Shown: positions 35,775-47,314 of the stretch, in pieces | Layout: the number at the start of each line of letters is the position of its first letter | How positions within the stretch are numbered: the stretch's first letter is position 1 | NCBI GenBank assembly: GCA_958496175.1 | Contig: OY292275.1 | Coordinates: 26,389,001-26,453,000 of the forward strand | DNA length: 64,000 bases | Direction: 5' to 3' | From: Sisyra terminalis | Taxonomy: Eukaryota; Arthropoda; Insecta; Neuroptera; Sisyridae | The notes under the pieces: model-generated | Database searches by the model: none | Told to the model about the DNA's origin: nothing | Seen by the model: the letters and a program-made list of their open reading frames with translations, nothing else | Program-made: the position numbers and the translations under genes

Positions 35775-37077
35775 CAAAGTGTCTCAAAAGAAATGTCATA
35801 TTTAAAACTATAATTTAAAAAAAAGGAAGGAGGTTATTGGAAAAATATTTATTGCATATTAAAATACATTGTTTGGGAATTTATTTCTTAAAATGACCAA
35901 ATGTAAACCGTTGCGTTCACGGCGTTCCTTTAATCGAGTACTAAAATTACCTATGACGGCTCGGCAGGTATTCTCCGTGATGGCTGCGATTTCGTGACGA
36001 ATATTTTCTTTTAATTGTGCGAGGGAAGTCGGTTTGTTAGTGTAAACTTTGGATTTGGCATAACCCCACAGGAAAAAGTCCATGGGTTGTCAAATCGGGA
36101 CTGCATGGAGGCCAACTTATGTCACCTCTCCTGGAGATCAACTTGCCAGGAAAAATTTCACAAACTCTTGGCAAAGACCTGTTGGACATGTGTGAAGTTG
36201 CTCTGTCCTGCTGGAACCATGTTCTTTGGTTATAACCCGGAAAGTTTTGCAGCTCAGGCACGAAAAAGTGGTCTAACATCTCCACATAACGCTCTGAATC
36301 AACTGTAACTGTGCGTCCTCTTCCATCTTCGAAAAAGTAAGGGCCGATAATTCCTCGCGCCGACATTGCGGCCCATACGGTGACTTTAGGTTAATGTAGA
36401 GTTGCCTGATGTTTTTGTTTTGGGTTGGTTTCACTCCAGTAGTGGCAATTTTGTTTGTTTACATTTCCAGTAAGATGAAAATGGGCTTCATTCAAAAACA
36501 AGATATTGTTAAACGTTGGAAAGCGCTCAATCATCTGGTTTACGAAGTCAAGCCTCTGACCAGCATCCTGAGGCTTTAATTCTTGCACCAACTGAATTTT
36601 GTACGGGTGAAGTTTTAAATCTTTATGCAAAATGCGGCATCAGGACGATCTGTGCACGTTTAAGGCTACAGCATGCCTCCGAATCGAAAGGTTCGGATCG
36701 TCCCGAATAGACTGGGCGACACTGTCTATGTTTTTGACCGTTCTCGAAGATCTTGGACGCCTGGATTTCGGTTTGTCCAGTGTTGAACCGGTCTCTTCAA
36801 ACTTCTCGACCTATCTTGCAATGAGTCGAGTGATTGGCGCATTATTTAAGTGACGAATATGTCGAATAGTGCAGAATTTTCTACGCGCTACAGTCGCCGA
36901 ATCACCGTTTTCATAAAACTCGCGTATGCACAACGCACGGTCCGCTCCCGAAAAACGCTTCATAGTGACTAAATTCCCAAAATCCAGGCTACCGATTGAC
37001 CCCTCCCGCGTGCCTCTCAGAATAGTTGCGTTCACGCAATAATCAAAACAAATGTGAACTTTCTTTTGAGACACCTG
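35775..37077 (-). mobile_element. Complete DD41D-type Tc1/mariner element, 1,303 bp
   Basis: The ends are inverted repeats: left CAAAGTGTCTCAAAAGAAAT, right (minus strand) CAGGTGTCTCAAAAGAAAGT. Both are flanked by TA (35773-35774 and 37078-37079). Removing the element and one TA restores the sequence found uninterrupted in Helitron copy 2 (GGCTATATATTTTATACCC), which proves the boundaries and the TA duplication. The transposase on the minus strand is disabled. Confidence 0.93.
35859..36963 (-). pseudogene. Mariner (IS630/Tc1 superfamily, DD41D-like) transposase, dead
   Basis: The transposase would cut and rejoin transposon ends in the nucleus. The N-terminal part (MKRFSGADRALCIREFYENG onward) resembles the DUF4817-type helix-turn-helix common in insect mariner relatives. 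FNNILFLNEAHFHLTG follows, where family members usually have D before EAHF, so the first catalytic Asp appears replaced by Asn. Then come TWFQQDRATSH (second Asp), SPDLT and MDFFLWGYAKSKVYT (third Asp). Allowing for one extra A just upstream of 36083, 41 residues separate the last two Asp. Defects: in-frame stops at about 36811, 36646 and 36391, and that one-base insertion. I chose Met at 36963 because the upstream Met at 37074 lies in the terminal repeat. Length about 365 codons, normal for the family. Confidence 0.9.
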
Positions 37078-37114
37078 TATTTTATACCCGTGCGAAGCCG
37101 GAGCGGGTCGCTAG

Positions 37115-40100
37115 TTAAATATAAATTTAATAAATATACAGATAGGGCCTATGCACAGATGATTTGCTTCATCTCTATAGGTGCATATCTATGTATAAAA
37201 AATTTTGTATGTAAATATGTATGTATTACATCCTGGTAATAAATAATAAAAATGTTTATATTGTTGTGTCTAAAATATGGATATTAGATATTTTCTTGAA
37301 TTTTTAATCGTTTTTACATAAGAAAAAGGATTCAAACATAAACCCTTATAGCAAAAAATATTTTTTTACTTACAGAAAATTTTACCTAACAATTAACTAT
37401 GCACGTTTTTAAAGAAAAATGAATTATTCACTAGTTCCTTATCTTTCATCCTGTTTTTCACTTAAATAGAAGAATGTGTTTAAAGGACAAAATGACATTT
37501 TTGACGTTGAAAAAATTGGGTTTAGAATATGGTACAAATACATTTGTCTTTTTCTTATTTATCGCAAAATTTAAAAGAAGATTTAATATGAAAGTTTGAT
37601 TAAGGTAAAATGTGAATATATAAAATAAGGATGAAGGATAATGCCAAACTTGACAAGGATATATTACATTTTCTTGGGACTTTGTATTATATAAAACTTG
37701 ACTACACAAATGATATTGTTAGTCTTTTGTTTCTTATAATTTTAAACAAGGAATAAAATTAAAATTTAATGAAGGGTTTCTTTTTTGTAGCATGGAATAT
37801 ATTTGATATTTAAATATTAATTTGATTTTAAACGTTGCAAAAGTAAAACCAAATTGAAGAGCAACAAAACAAACATTAATTTTTGCCAACAAATCCAAAA
37901 GAAATTTATGTTTCCAAGCTGAAGCTGAAATCAGAAATAGATTTTTAGAGTATTTTTTTCCTTGTTTTAAATATTTTTGTTTTTGAATTACTGGCAATTT
38001 CAATAAAATAAGTTTAGACTTTAGTTATTATTTGAATAATAAAGATTGATCTTTCTTCTAGTCATTTACGTTTTCATAGTTGGCAAACGAAAATTAATTT
38101 TTCTAAACAAACCTCTTCGAACAAAATTTTGTTTCAAGTTGTAAGTTTCTCTTACCTAAAACGACAAAATGGTATATTTTAACAAATTCTAAGATCAATA
38201 GTTCTACAATGTATATATTCAAGGTACATTATACAGGTTGCATCCTAAAGGAACCAAAGTAGGGGAAACCGGGGATAATGGATATCAAATGAGTAGGTAA
38301 ACTTAGTTTAAGTAACTAATCTGATGTATTATAATTTTTTTCCTTATCTCATTTTTTGTTACAATACTGAATAAATTAGTCTTACCATGGGAAATTTCGA
38401 CTTAATATTAACTCTTACTATAGTTTTTTTTTAATTTTTTTTAATTATAAGTCATTTAATTCTAAAAATTAAAAAAAGTATTAACCTAAACTATCTCTAC
38501 CTAATTTTTATAATAACATTTTTTTACCCGATGACATGAAAACCCTAATTAATATTTAACCTAATGTTTTTACAATTCGCCAGGGTTCTCACTATTGATC
38601 GAACAATCACGTTCCTAATTCCATAAAAGGTTACTTTGAAAATAAGAATAAATTGTATTTTGAACTTATAGTTATTGATACTGTGAACTATACTATACTG
38701 TTGAATAAGGCTTTTTATTTCGGACTTTCGGTTTGAGACTGTATTTATTCAAAAAAAAAAAATAAAAACATTTAGACAGATTTGCCAAGAAATTTACTAG
38801 TTATGGATCATAACAATTCGTTTTCTAATTAACTCCATGTTCCTGGATTTCAAAAGTATTTTTGGAGTATAAATATGATTTTTAAATAGAAGTTTTTTTT
38901 GACTATACGGTTAATGAAAAAAAAACAAAGTTGTTTAAATGTAAACACGTACATCACATAATAAAATGATAGGTTCTTATAGGACAAATGCTCAAAAATT
39001 ATGAATATAGGTGACCTATAAAAGTATAATTGTAATTTAGGCTGAAACAACAATAACCTAATGGGTGAAGGCAATTTAATAAACTCCTCACCAAACATAG
39101 TTACGTCATTTTTAAATATTATCCCTTAAATATAATTGTTATGAGTATATGCTTTGAGCAAATAACAGATACCGACAAAATTGACAAAATGAATGTTGAA
39201 AAAGAGATTATAAAGAATTGAAAATTTATTTTGTACATTTTCGTGAATAACCGAAATGCTTTACTTATAAATCAAACATTTTGAAACTCTTGCAAATATA
39301 AAATGTGCTAGGCATCTATTTGCCTATACTCTATCCCAATGTACAATACATTTGATTTTTTTTACGTTAAAATAACAATAAAATCTAAAGTTTAAAAGTT
39401 GGTAAGTTAAGATTTTGCAGTGTTCCGTTAGTGTTTTTTAATTACTAATTATCGTTATTAGTTACATTTCTTACCAATTATTGTAAAGTGTTACTATTTT
39501 AATCTATTTTTTTAAACTTTGGTTATTATATTTTGGAATCAAGTAAGTAAAATTTATTGAGATTGGTTATATCTTAATTTTGAGCATTAATTTAATGAAT
39601 TAATTACTAAATTGCTTCTCAAAAACAAAAATATATAACTCAAAATTAGTACAAATCTAACATTCGTTTGCAAACTTCTTAAAACATTGGACTGTATACA
39701 TATGCTCTTAAAAATGAATTGTACTTGTAAGTGAAAAATATGGGATTTTTCAACAATCGCTTACTATAAATCCTACAGACCTAAACATTTTGCCGTATTA
39801 CGTGCAATATAAAGTTTGAAAAATGTTGATAATAAGAACCTAGCGAAATAAATTTCCATCCATGTAGTTGAATGTAAGATGTTTTCAACAAATATTCGAA
39901 AATTTGGTAAGTTTAAGTTGATGCTGCAGTAGCGATGACTTCCGTTTTTCCACTTTGCTACGAATGCAGTAAATCATTGCGACTGCTGACATTAATAACG
40001 AGTTAAGCAACTTTGCGATAAAATTTTTGTTTTTATTGCATTTAGTTCCAAGTTTTGTTTTAAGAAATTGACGATTAATAAAAGAACAGAGTGTATTTGT

Positions 40101-41194
40101 GTGTGTGTTTTTTTTTCCTTTCAGTCTTTGTTTATCCGGGTTTCTCCATCATAGATTCAGTGCAAATAAAATAAATATTATCACTATTTTCTCACTTTTT
40201 TCAACTTCTTCAATATATTCGTAAACTACACTTCTTTTGAAACTTCAATAATCGCCCTGATGACGGTATGTTTTATAATTTATTATGATACAGTTGAACA
40301 GACCATTAAATTTCGATTTCTCGATAATGTCGAGAAGTTTTCTAAGAAACGGAATTCATTATTTCAAATGGTCGCATCCCGTATTTTTATTATCAGAATG
40401 CAAAAAAATAAAACCTAATGTTTTCATCACTGATAATTTACATTAAAGTAATTACCTAATTTAGCAGAAATCATTTGCGACAGAAAAAACCGTCCACTTG
40501 ATCATATTAAATTTTCAAATTTACATAAATATGTTTTGTAGAAAAGGTGAATTTGTGTTTTTTTAAATCAACATATTTTTACCGAAAATACTTAATCAAG
40601 TTATAAAAGGTATTCTGCTATTAAGGATTAATTTTAAATTGAAAAAACGAGTGGTCGTAAAAAAAAACGTGTCGAATAATTAAAGAACCTGGCATTGTAT
40701 TGATTAAAACATTTTATTACAGAATTCTTTCAATACAAGGGAGGTAAAGAATAAATAACATTTTGAGTTTATTAAACAAAATGAACGACATATTTGAATG
40801 TAAGGTAGAAATTTTATTTCACTTCAATTACATTATACTTAATTGGTTCTTAAAAGTTTTATATTCAAATAAAAACATTTCTACGCTTTATTGAAAAGAG
40901 TTTGAAATCGTATAATATATATCTACAGTCTACATGTATTTCAAACTTGTATGTATTATTTCTTTATGTTAAATAATACTTAAGAGAGCAGAAGCAGCAA
41001 AAAATATAATTTGTATCTAAAAAAATATAAGCACTGAACCTTATTCACATAATAATTTTTCCAATAACAGTTGAGTTTTGGAGAAAATCTAGAAGGTTTG
41101 AATTTTTATCATATATAAAAGAAAAATGTTGTTTTCAATTTAAATTAATGTCGTTTAAATATCATTGGTCATTTCGCGACTGTTGATCTACTTA
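37115..41194. other. AT-rich non-coding spacer
   Basis: Frames at 37458-38003 and 38850-39098 (minus) lack motifs. Near 38255 GTAGGGGAAACCGGGGATAA is a GC-richer patch without a partner. A conserved-looking TCAACTTCT/CTTCTTTTGA patch near 40200 is not assignable. No element ends recognised. Confidence 0.45.
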
Positions 41195-42333
41195 TCACTA
41201 CATAGTATAAAACAAAGTCGCTTTCTCTGTCCCTATATCCCTTTGTTTGCTTAAATCTTTAAAACTACGCAACGGATTTCGATGCGGTTTTTTTTAATAG
41301 ATAGAGTGATTAAAGAGGAAGGTTTATATGTATAATAACATCCATTAAATAGTGGAGAAATACTGTTATTAGACAATTTTAAAGATGCCAAAAAATATGA
41401 CATTTAGAAATTTAATTGTTTAGATCACAGAAGAGAGACTCTTCTCTGGTTCAGATGCGCTACCATTAGTTAGATAAGGATGCTGAATAGCAGCAGCATG
41501 TGTTTTTTGAGCCACTGCGCAAACTCCGATAAATGGTATTCAGCATCCTTATCTAACTGATGGTCGCGGATCTGAACCAGAGAAGAGTCTCTCTTCTCTG
41601 ATCTAAACAATTAAATTTTAAAATGTCATATTTTTGGTATCTTTAAAATTGTCTGCCACTACTGGACACTACGTTAACCGCGTGATAATAGTCTGCCATG
41701 GTTATTTTGAATAATAATAATAATATATTTTTAAATTTCCAAACAGTTTCGAAAATTAGCCATTATTTGTCGTAAAGAGTAAATGATAAAAGAATGTTAT
41801 TGTGGGATATCCATAAGAGATAGATATATACCGTCGTGGAGTTTTTTGTAGGCCTTTTCAATGTGCACAATACTTAGTACATTATTTTCCGATAATAATA
41901 TCGGAGCTCTCTAGCAAGTAAAATAACAATACTTAATAAAACCGTGCTTTTCAGCGCGACAATGTATCAGTAATTATAAATAAGTTACGATAAATAATTG
42001 TATGATAGTAGTTTTAAAACATAAATGATATTCTATTCTAAGGTTAATTTTTAAATCGCACTTATAGTAATTATAAGTACATACGGTTAGATAAGATTAG
42101 ATAAAATAAAACCATATTTTATGGATTGGATTTTTTTACTAAGATCTTGGTTAAAATTTAGAGTTAGATCAATTTAATATTAAGGAAATTATTTTCAAAT
42201 TCATAATTTAAGGTGAGGTATGTAAGTTCAGAAAAAGAACTTAATAGAATAGGTATCTTTTGTTGTTGATGATTTCAGTGAGTGAGAATGGCTATATATT
42301 TTATACCCGTGTGAAGCCGGAGCGGGTCGCTAG
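41195..42333 (+). mobile_element. Non-autonomous Helitron, copy 2, with empty mariner site
   Basis: It starts TCACTACATAGTATAAAACA after a host A and ends ACCCG...CGGGT, CGCTAG before a host T, the same termini as copy 1. It has the same embedded palindrome, then about 570 bp of AT-rich sequence (41690-42265) not present in copy 1, then the shared 3' segment with the uninterrupted TATATATTTTATACCC. The 5' 470 bp differ from copy 1 at only a few percent by eye. Confidence 0.85.
41371..41654. repeat. 284-bp palindrome inside Helitron copy 2
   Basis: Counterpart of the palindrome in copy 1, with the same AGACAATTTTAAAGATG... outer end, the AGAGAAGAG/CTCTTCTCT side stems and the GATAAGGATGCTGAATA block. 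Arms have diverged slightly (for example GCTACCATTAG against GATGGTCGCG). Confidence 0.9.
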
Positions 42334-44756
42334 TATTTATATAATTAGAAGTATTGTTTACATTAAGTCTTATATTAATTTTTGGTTGAATATATGGATT
42401 TAAGTGTTTCCAAACTATATTTGCTAGTCACGTTTACTTAATCATATTTTATAGTTCGTAACTATTTAGTTATCAGTCACTTTCACTTTAAATTTTATTT
42501 AACAGTTCGGTCACTTTTAAAAACTCTATGGTCTTTCCTACTTTGTCTTTATTGCTAAGTATTCTTAATCTGCACTTTTTCATCCAGTAGACTGGGGTTG
42601 TCCAATTGATTAAACGATGACGAACGGTAAGCAGCTCTCCACAATTGTCATTGTTAGAGGGTCACTGATGGATCATCCTGGTGTGTCCTTTCCTGAATCT
42701 CGTTATAGTCACTGCGTAATTTCTAGCCATGGATTCGATAGGAGATATAATCTGGACTGGGTCCCTCTCCAAAGCAAATTTTTATGTGGTGTATTCCTCC
42801 ATATTCTGTTCTAGGTAAAAATGTTTTACATACGTAAATACAACCAATTAAAATCAAAAAATAAACTAACTAGCAATATGAGCTGAATAAATTTCGTTTC
42901 CAATTTGTAATTACAGCTATATTGTCAAAGAAAATAATATTTTATACTAAACAGTCATAAAATAAATTGATGCAAATTTTCCTGCAACTACGTATTAGAA
43001 ATTCTTATATTACATCATTAATTAGTTCTATGAACACCAACGTTGAACTGAATTGATTTTTTTAGAGATACTGAGCTAGAATACAGTTATAGCATATAAT
43101 GAATACGTGCATTCAAGCAGATTGAGTCGTAGTACCTCAATAGATACGATACGTGCAAAAACCAAATACTATAAATAACTACAAATTGCAATTGAAACCT
43201 TGCTCTTGATTACATTTTATTATCAAGAAATATTTAATTAGGTGACTTTTCCTATTTGTGTAAAAGGTTTTTATAAGTTCCATGCATTTTATGTCAAATA
43301 TCCAATATGTTTTCTAATAGATTGGCCTAATCAAAATAGTAGGATATTTAAAGTTGAAAAATCGAAGGTTAAAAGGTTTTTTTTTAGAAAAATGAATTTG
43401 ATAATGGACTGTCATGGCAATTTGACTGGACACACTGAATAATTCGTCGCAATATGTTGTTGTCGAAATCATTGAGCTTTGGCCGCATTCTTTCTACTCA
43501 AATGTTGATAAAGAATGTGATATTGGAAAAGACGACGTTGAGAAATTACAAGATATAAATCAAAAATAAGGGTTACTACACATAGTTTTAGAACTAAATT
43601 TTTTCGTTTGTCCCTTTTCTTTGTGATAATATGCGATTGGATGCTAAGCGAATCAAACTATAGGTTTAATTTGAATAAAATATTTGTAAATTGTTCTGTG
43701 AACGTTCTTCAAAGCAAATGACAAATAATGAGTTCTAGGTATTGAGATGAAATGACGAGAGTGAATTTGTTCCATAAGCCCCATGTTAAATTAAAATTAT
43801 CATTTTCTCTCAATTTGCTTAAGTTCGTACCCCTTCCTCAGCATATTTGTGCAAAATATATTCTCTAGTCTTTAAGTTGTCTTTAAGTCCAATGGTGGTC
43901 AATATATTTAATATATTCAATATAGTCAATATATTATTTCTGATCGATTTATGATCAAGTTCACTCTAGTCATATAAATCTCTTTGGTTCTTAATTACTG
44001 TTTATACAAAACATTATGTGCCAACGTTAACGACTTCAACTATAAATAGTTATATCTGACTAAAATGAATGAATGGAGGAAAACCAGTACCAAAGACAAT
44101 ATTGAATTCTAAAATGAGTTCAGTATATATTATGTTAAACTTCAATAAGCTACCTAATTATATTAGGGGAGTATTTAAATGTACTTTGAAGTCTTTAAGG
44201 CGTCTTATGTCTTGCATACCTAGTTCGTAGTAATATTTTAATGCTCATATGTAATTTAATATTGAAACCAATAATAGGTATAATAAACAAGATGAGACAA
44301 ATCATTAACTGGTTCGTGAGTTAATATTTTAATTGATTCGATCTCATCCCAAAAATATATTCAAATAAAACTTTTCAACTGCCAATTTCTAGTCTTCTCC
44401 TCAATCTTCAATTATTAAATCTCACCCTCTGTAAATTAGTTTTTTTTTTTTAATGATTTCTTAATAATTGGTTGATTTATTTAACATTAGAATGTTTCTT
44501 ACAACTTTTTACAGTCACTGAGTCAAAATATGTATTTTATCTCAGATTAAAGCGCCAATCTTTAATTATTAAAAATACTTTTTGTAAACCTTTGCTGTAA
44601 TTTCTTCGCATCCCTCATTTAGACGCTGTAATTACAAAAATCGAACAATCGAAAATGCTAACCCCAACAATATTATTTTTTTTTTTAATTATTTACATAC
44701 ATTTTAGGTTAATAAGAAAATAAGTTTTTGTCAGTATTCACATTTACCTTGCCACA
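42334..44756. other. AT-rich non-coding spacer
   Basis: Short frames at 42617-42814 and 43242-43442 (plus) show no family feature. A patch of AATATATT/CAATATAGTC repeats lies near 43905-43935. Nothing else recognised. Confidence 0.5.
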
Positions 44757-45234
44757 TCTCACTTACTATTATAAATACGAAAGTAGCTCTGTCTGTTTAT
44801 CTATTGCGTTTTCACGTCCAAGCCGCATAATAGATTATGATGAAATTTAGTATGGTGATAGATTAGACCATGGAGAAGGATAAAGAATACCCTTTGTTGT
44901 AAAAAAAATGGAATTAAGAGGTTGAAATAGGGATAAAAGTTGATGAAAGAAGAAACTTTGTATTTAGGCTCTTGATAAGATACATTTATTTACATTAAGA
45001 TACATTAAGATACATAAATATACATTTGTTGAAGCTTTTTGAAATTTCGACTCTCATGTGGATGAAATAGAAAATGAAAGTTAGTTTGGAAGTAAACAAA
45101 TCTATGTATTTATGCATACTATAGTTACATATTTGAGAGATGCACATTAAAAGGAAATGCAGTTGAGATATGCGTAGAGTTCTTTAATATTTGACGTCTT
45201 AACATGTATGCGTCGCGAGTGCGGGACATCAAAT
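44757..45234 (+). mobile_element. Decayed Helitron-like element
   Basis: It opens A|TCTCACTTACTATTATAAAT and continues CGAAAGTAGCTCTGTCTG, GATGAAATTTAGTATGG. This is the opening of a very common insect interspersed repeat (recalled) in which TCTGTCTGT and GATGAAATTTGGTATGG follow the 5' end. The right side, GCGTCGCGAGTGCGGGACAT, looks like a decayed version of the CGAAGTCGCGGGG...CAGCTAG 3' end at 26.6 kb. The terminal CTAG is lost. No coding. Confidence 0.42.
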
Positions 45235-46637
45235 ATACACATATATAATTCTAAATATAATTGAAATTCTTTTTCATTGCCCCTTACCTTTTTAAAATAT
45301 AAACCTTTTTAAATACATACCTATATAAACTTTATTATGGTAATATCATTTAATAATAACTGAGTAGTAGAATCATCGCTCTGTGTAGAAAGTGCTGTGG
45401 TTCCTACAATCTCCTGTTTTTTTTTTTAATTCCTCATACTTGTGGATAATAGAACCATTTAACTACTAAAAAGCGATGGATATTTCCAATTAGTCAAAAG
45501 TCTTGATTTGAATAAAACGTGGGTCAAGTATGTTTTCTTTCATTCTAAAATAGAATAAAGCGTAATAAAAAAGCTTTAAAAGAAAAATTAGAATACTGCT
45601 TGGTAAATTCTATCAGTTGATTTGTTTTCTGTTAAAAAAATGTAAAAATAAAGAAAAACCAATACTTTAGACATTTTTACTTGGAAGATGACAATGTACT
45701 ACCCAACTAATACGGAAGTGGAAGTTAAGGTTCTTTTCATCTACACATTTTTTATTTATGATTTTTGAATCAAATAAATATTAATTACCTCTTAAAAATT
45801 CATTGAGACTCTTAAGATAATTGTTCAAATCATTCTTTATATACAATATATATTTCTCTGTTAATTTGAGTATATTAAATGTTGGTCCTAAGTTTATTTC
45901 GATTATTTATATTATCGTTCAATCCGCTATGTAAAGTAAATCGTTTTGGTGTAACATGGTAAATTTTTTGGACACATTGATTTTGATGTAATTTCCTCTT
46001 AAAATATGGTTAAAATATATAAAATATACCATGAAAATCGTATCTACTGGCCTTACTTGTAGAAATGGGTTAAGAAATCGGTCTCTTAAATGAAATGTAG
46101 GACGATAATAAGATCAGAACCACATTCATCCTCATCAATCATACTTCATGGTAATTTAAAAAAAAATAATTCTGCTATTGTATAACAAATCTTTTTTTCA
46201 TATTTGACTTATATTTTGACAATTAAGAGAGGTTGTTACTTTCTGTTTGTTTTCCTGTTGTTATGATAAAAATATACAATTATAAACACTCACATAATAG
46301 ATAAAATTATTCGTTTTTAACTTATAGGTACTATGAGCAATAAGATTAGTGTTAACATAATATACAAGTTCCTAGGGCCCTAGGCATTTATAAAGCGACG
46401 GTAAATAAGTTTAACAAAAAATATGTAACCGACAGTTGTTAGTAATATGACACTAGGTAATAAAAAAGAAACATTGTGTTTTTGAAGAAAAAACTTCTTA
46501 ATTGACTTAATATAATTATGCTTGTTAAAAGTTTAGCTTGGAAACCAAAATAATATGGAATTTCGGAGATTGGTAAGCAAAGCGTTCTTGGTTTCTTTTT
46601 AGTGAAGTTTTTTGTTCGATTTATTAATTTTTAACAG
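45235..46637. other. AT-rich non-coding spacer
   Basis: No feature recognised. Confidence 0.5.
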
Positions 46638-46790
46638 TAAAGCAGGTCATTCACGCTTCGACTTGCAGTCCGATTTTCGAAGTTAGATGTCTTGTCGGAC
46701 TAGTCGGATCATTTAAATGGTCCAACTAGGAGATCCAACAAATAGTCCGATTAGTTGGACTACAAGTCGGAGCGTAAATGGCCTGCTTTA
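46638..46790. mobile_element. 153-bp MITE with 34-bp terminal inverted repeats
   Basis: The left end, TAAAGCAGGTCATTCACGCT, and the complement of the right end, TAAAGCAGGCCATTTACGCT, match over about 34 bases with four differences. The interior repeats GTCGGA/GTCCGA-type hexamers (GTCGGACTAGTCGGATC, AGTCCGATTAGTTGGACT). The layout recalls PIF/Harbinger-derived MITEs of insects, but the 3-bp target duplication cannot be resolved, so the superfamily is left open. Confidence 0.75.
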
Positions 46791-47232
46791 TACAGTGTTT
46801 TTAATAATTGTTTTTAACAAAATGTTATGAAACATCAGCTTACAATATTATAAAATACAATACAAAAGCAATATATTTTTGATGTTATAAAATAAACTTA
46901 ATATTTGTGAAGAGACAGATCAAATCACTGGCTCCAATATTTAAAATTAAAAATTTAATTTTAATTATACATGTCTTTAAATGTTCACGTGCAATAACAG
47001 TTTTTACTTCAATAATTCGCAATTCACAAAAGCGAGCACATTCTTGTCAATATAAATAAAAATACCTCGTGAACATATTGTTCATTTTAGATGATATACT
47101 AACATACGATGTATGTTCCGTGTATGTAAATGTTTACAGGCGCATATTTATTTATAAATATACTATGTAGGTGCGATACTGATAAAACATACAATATAAT
47201 ACATGCATACAATTTTCTATTGTTCGTGAAAG
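46791..47232. other. AT-rich spacer
   Basis: No feature recognised apart from a pyrimidine-rich run just before the exon-like segment at 47233. Confidence 0.45.
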
Positions 47233-47314
47233 CATTGAATAGCGACTCTGATAGAAATAGAAAATACATGAAAGAAGAAATAATAAAGTTGACAAATGAT
47301 TTTAAGGAAGTTAG
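47233..47314 (+). other. Exon-like segment bounded by splice-site motifs
   Basis: TTTCTATTGTTCGTGAAAG| precedes and |GTGAGG follows an 82-base open segment. Read in the open frame, the codons give LNSDSDRNRKYMKEEIIKL then TNDFKEVR: charged and helical, unlike the hydrophobic chance frames elsewhere. I cannot match it to a family and no neighbouring exon is visible, so it may be chance. Confidence 0.2.

Larger units (their letters stand above)
35201..37114 (+). mobile_element. Non-autonomous Helitron, copy 1, with nested mariner
   Basis: It starts TCACTACATAGTATAAAACA after a host A and ends in ACCCG, 13 bases, CGGGT, CGCTAG before a host T. That gives the 5' TC, the 3' hairpin followed by CTAG, and the A/T target expected of Helitrons. 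The 5' 175 bp (AAGTCGCTTT, CGATGAGG region) match copy 2 at 41195 closely. It carries a 285-bp palindrome also present in copy 2, and a 1,303-bp mariner absent from copy 2. Without the mariner it would be about 610 bp. No Rep/helicase coding. Confidence 0.82.

Noticed and set aside
36015..36853. Plus-strand frames over the mariner
   Set aside because: Antisense shadows of the minus-strand transposase, whose motifs are clear.
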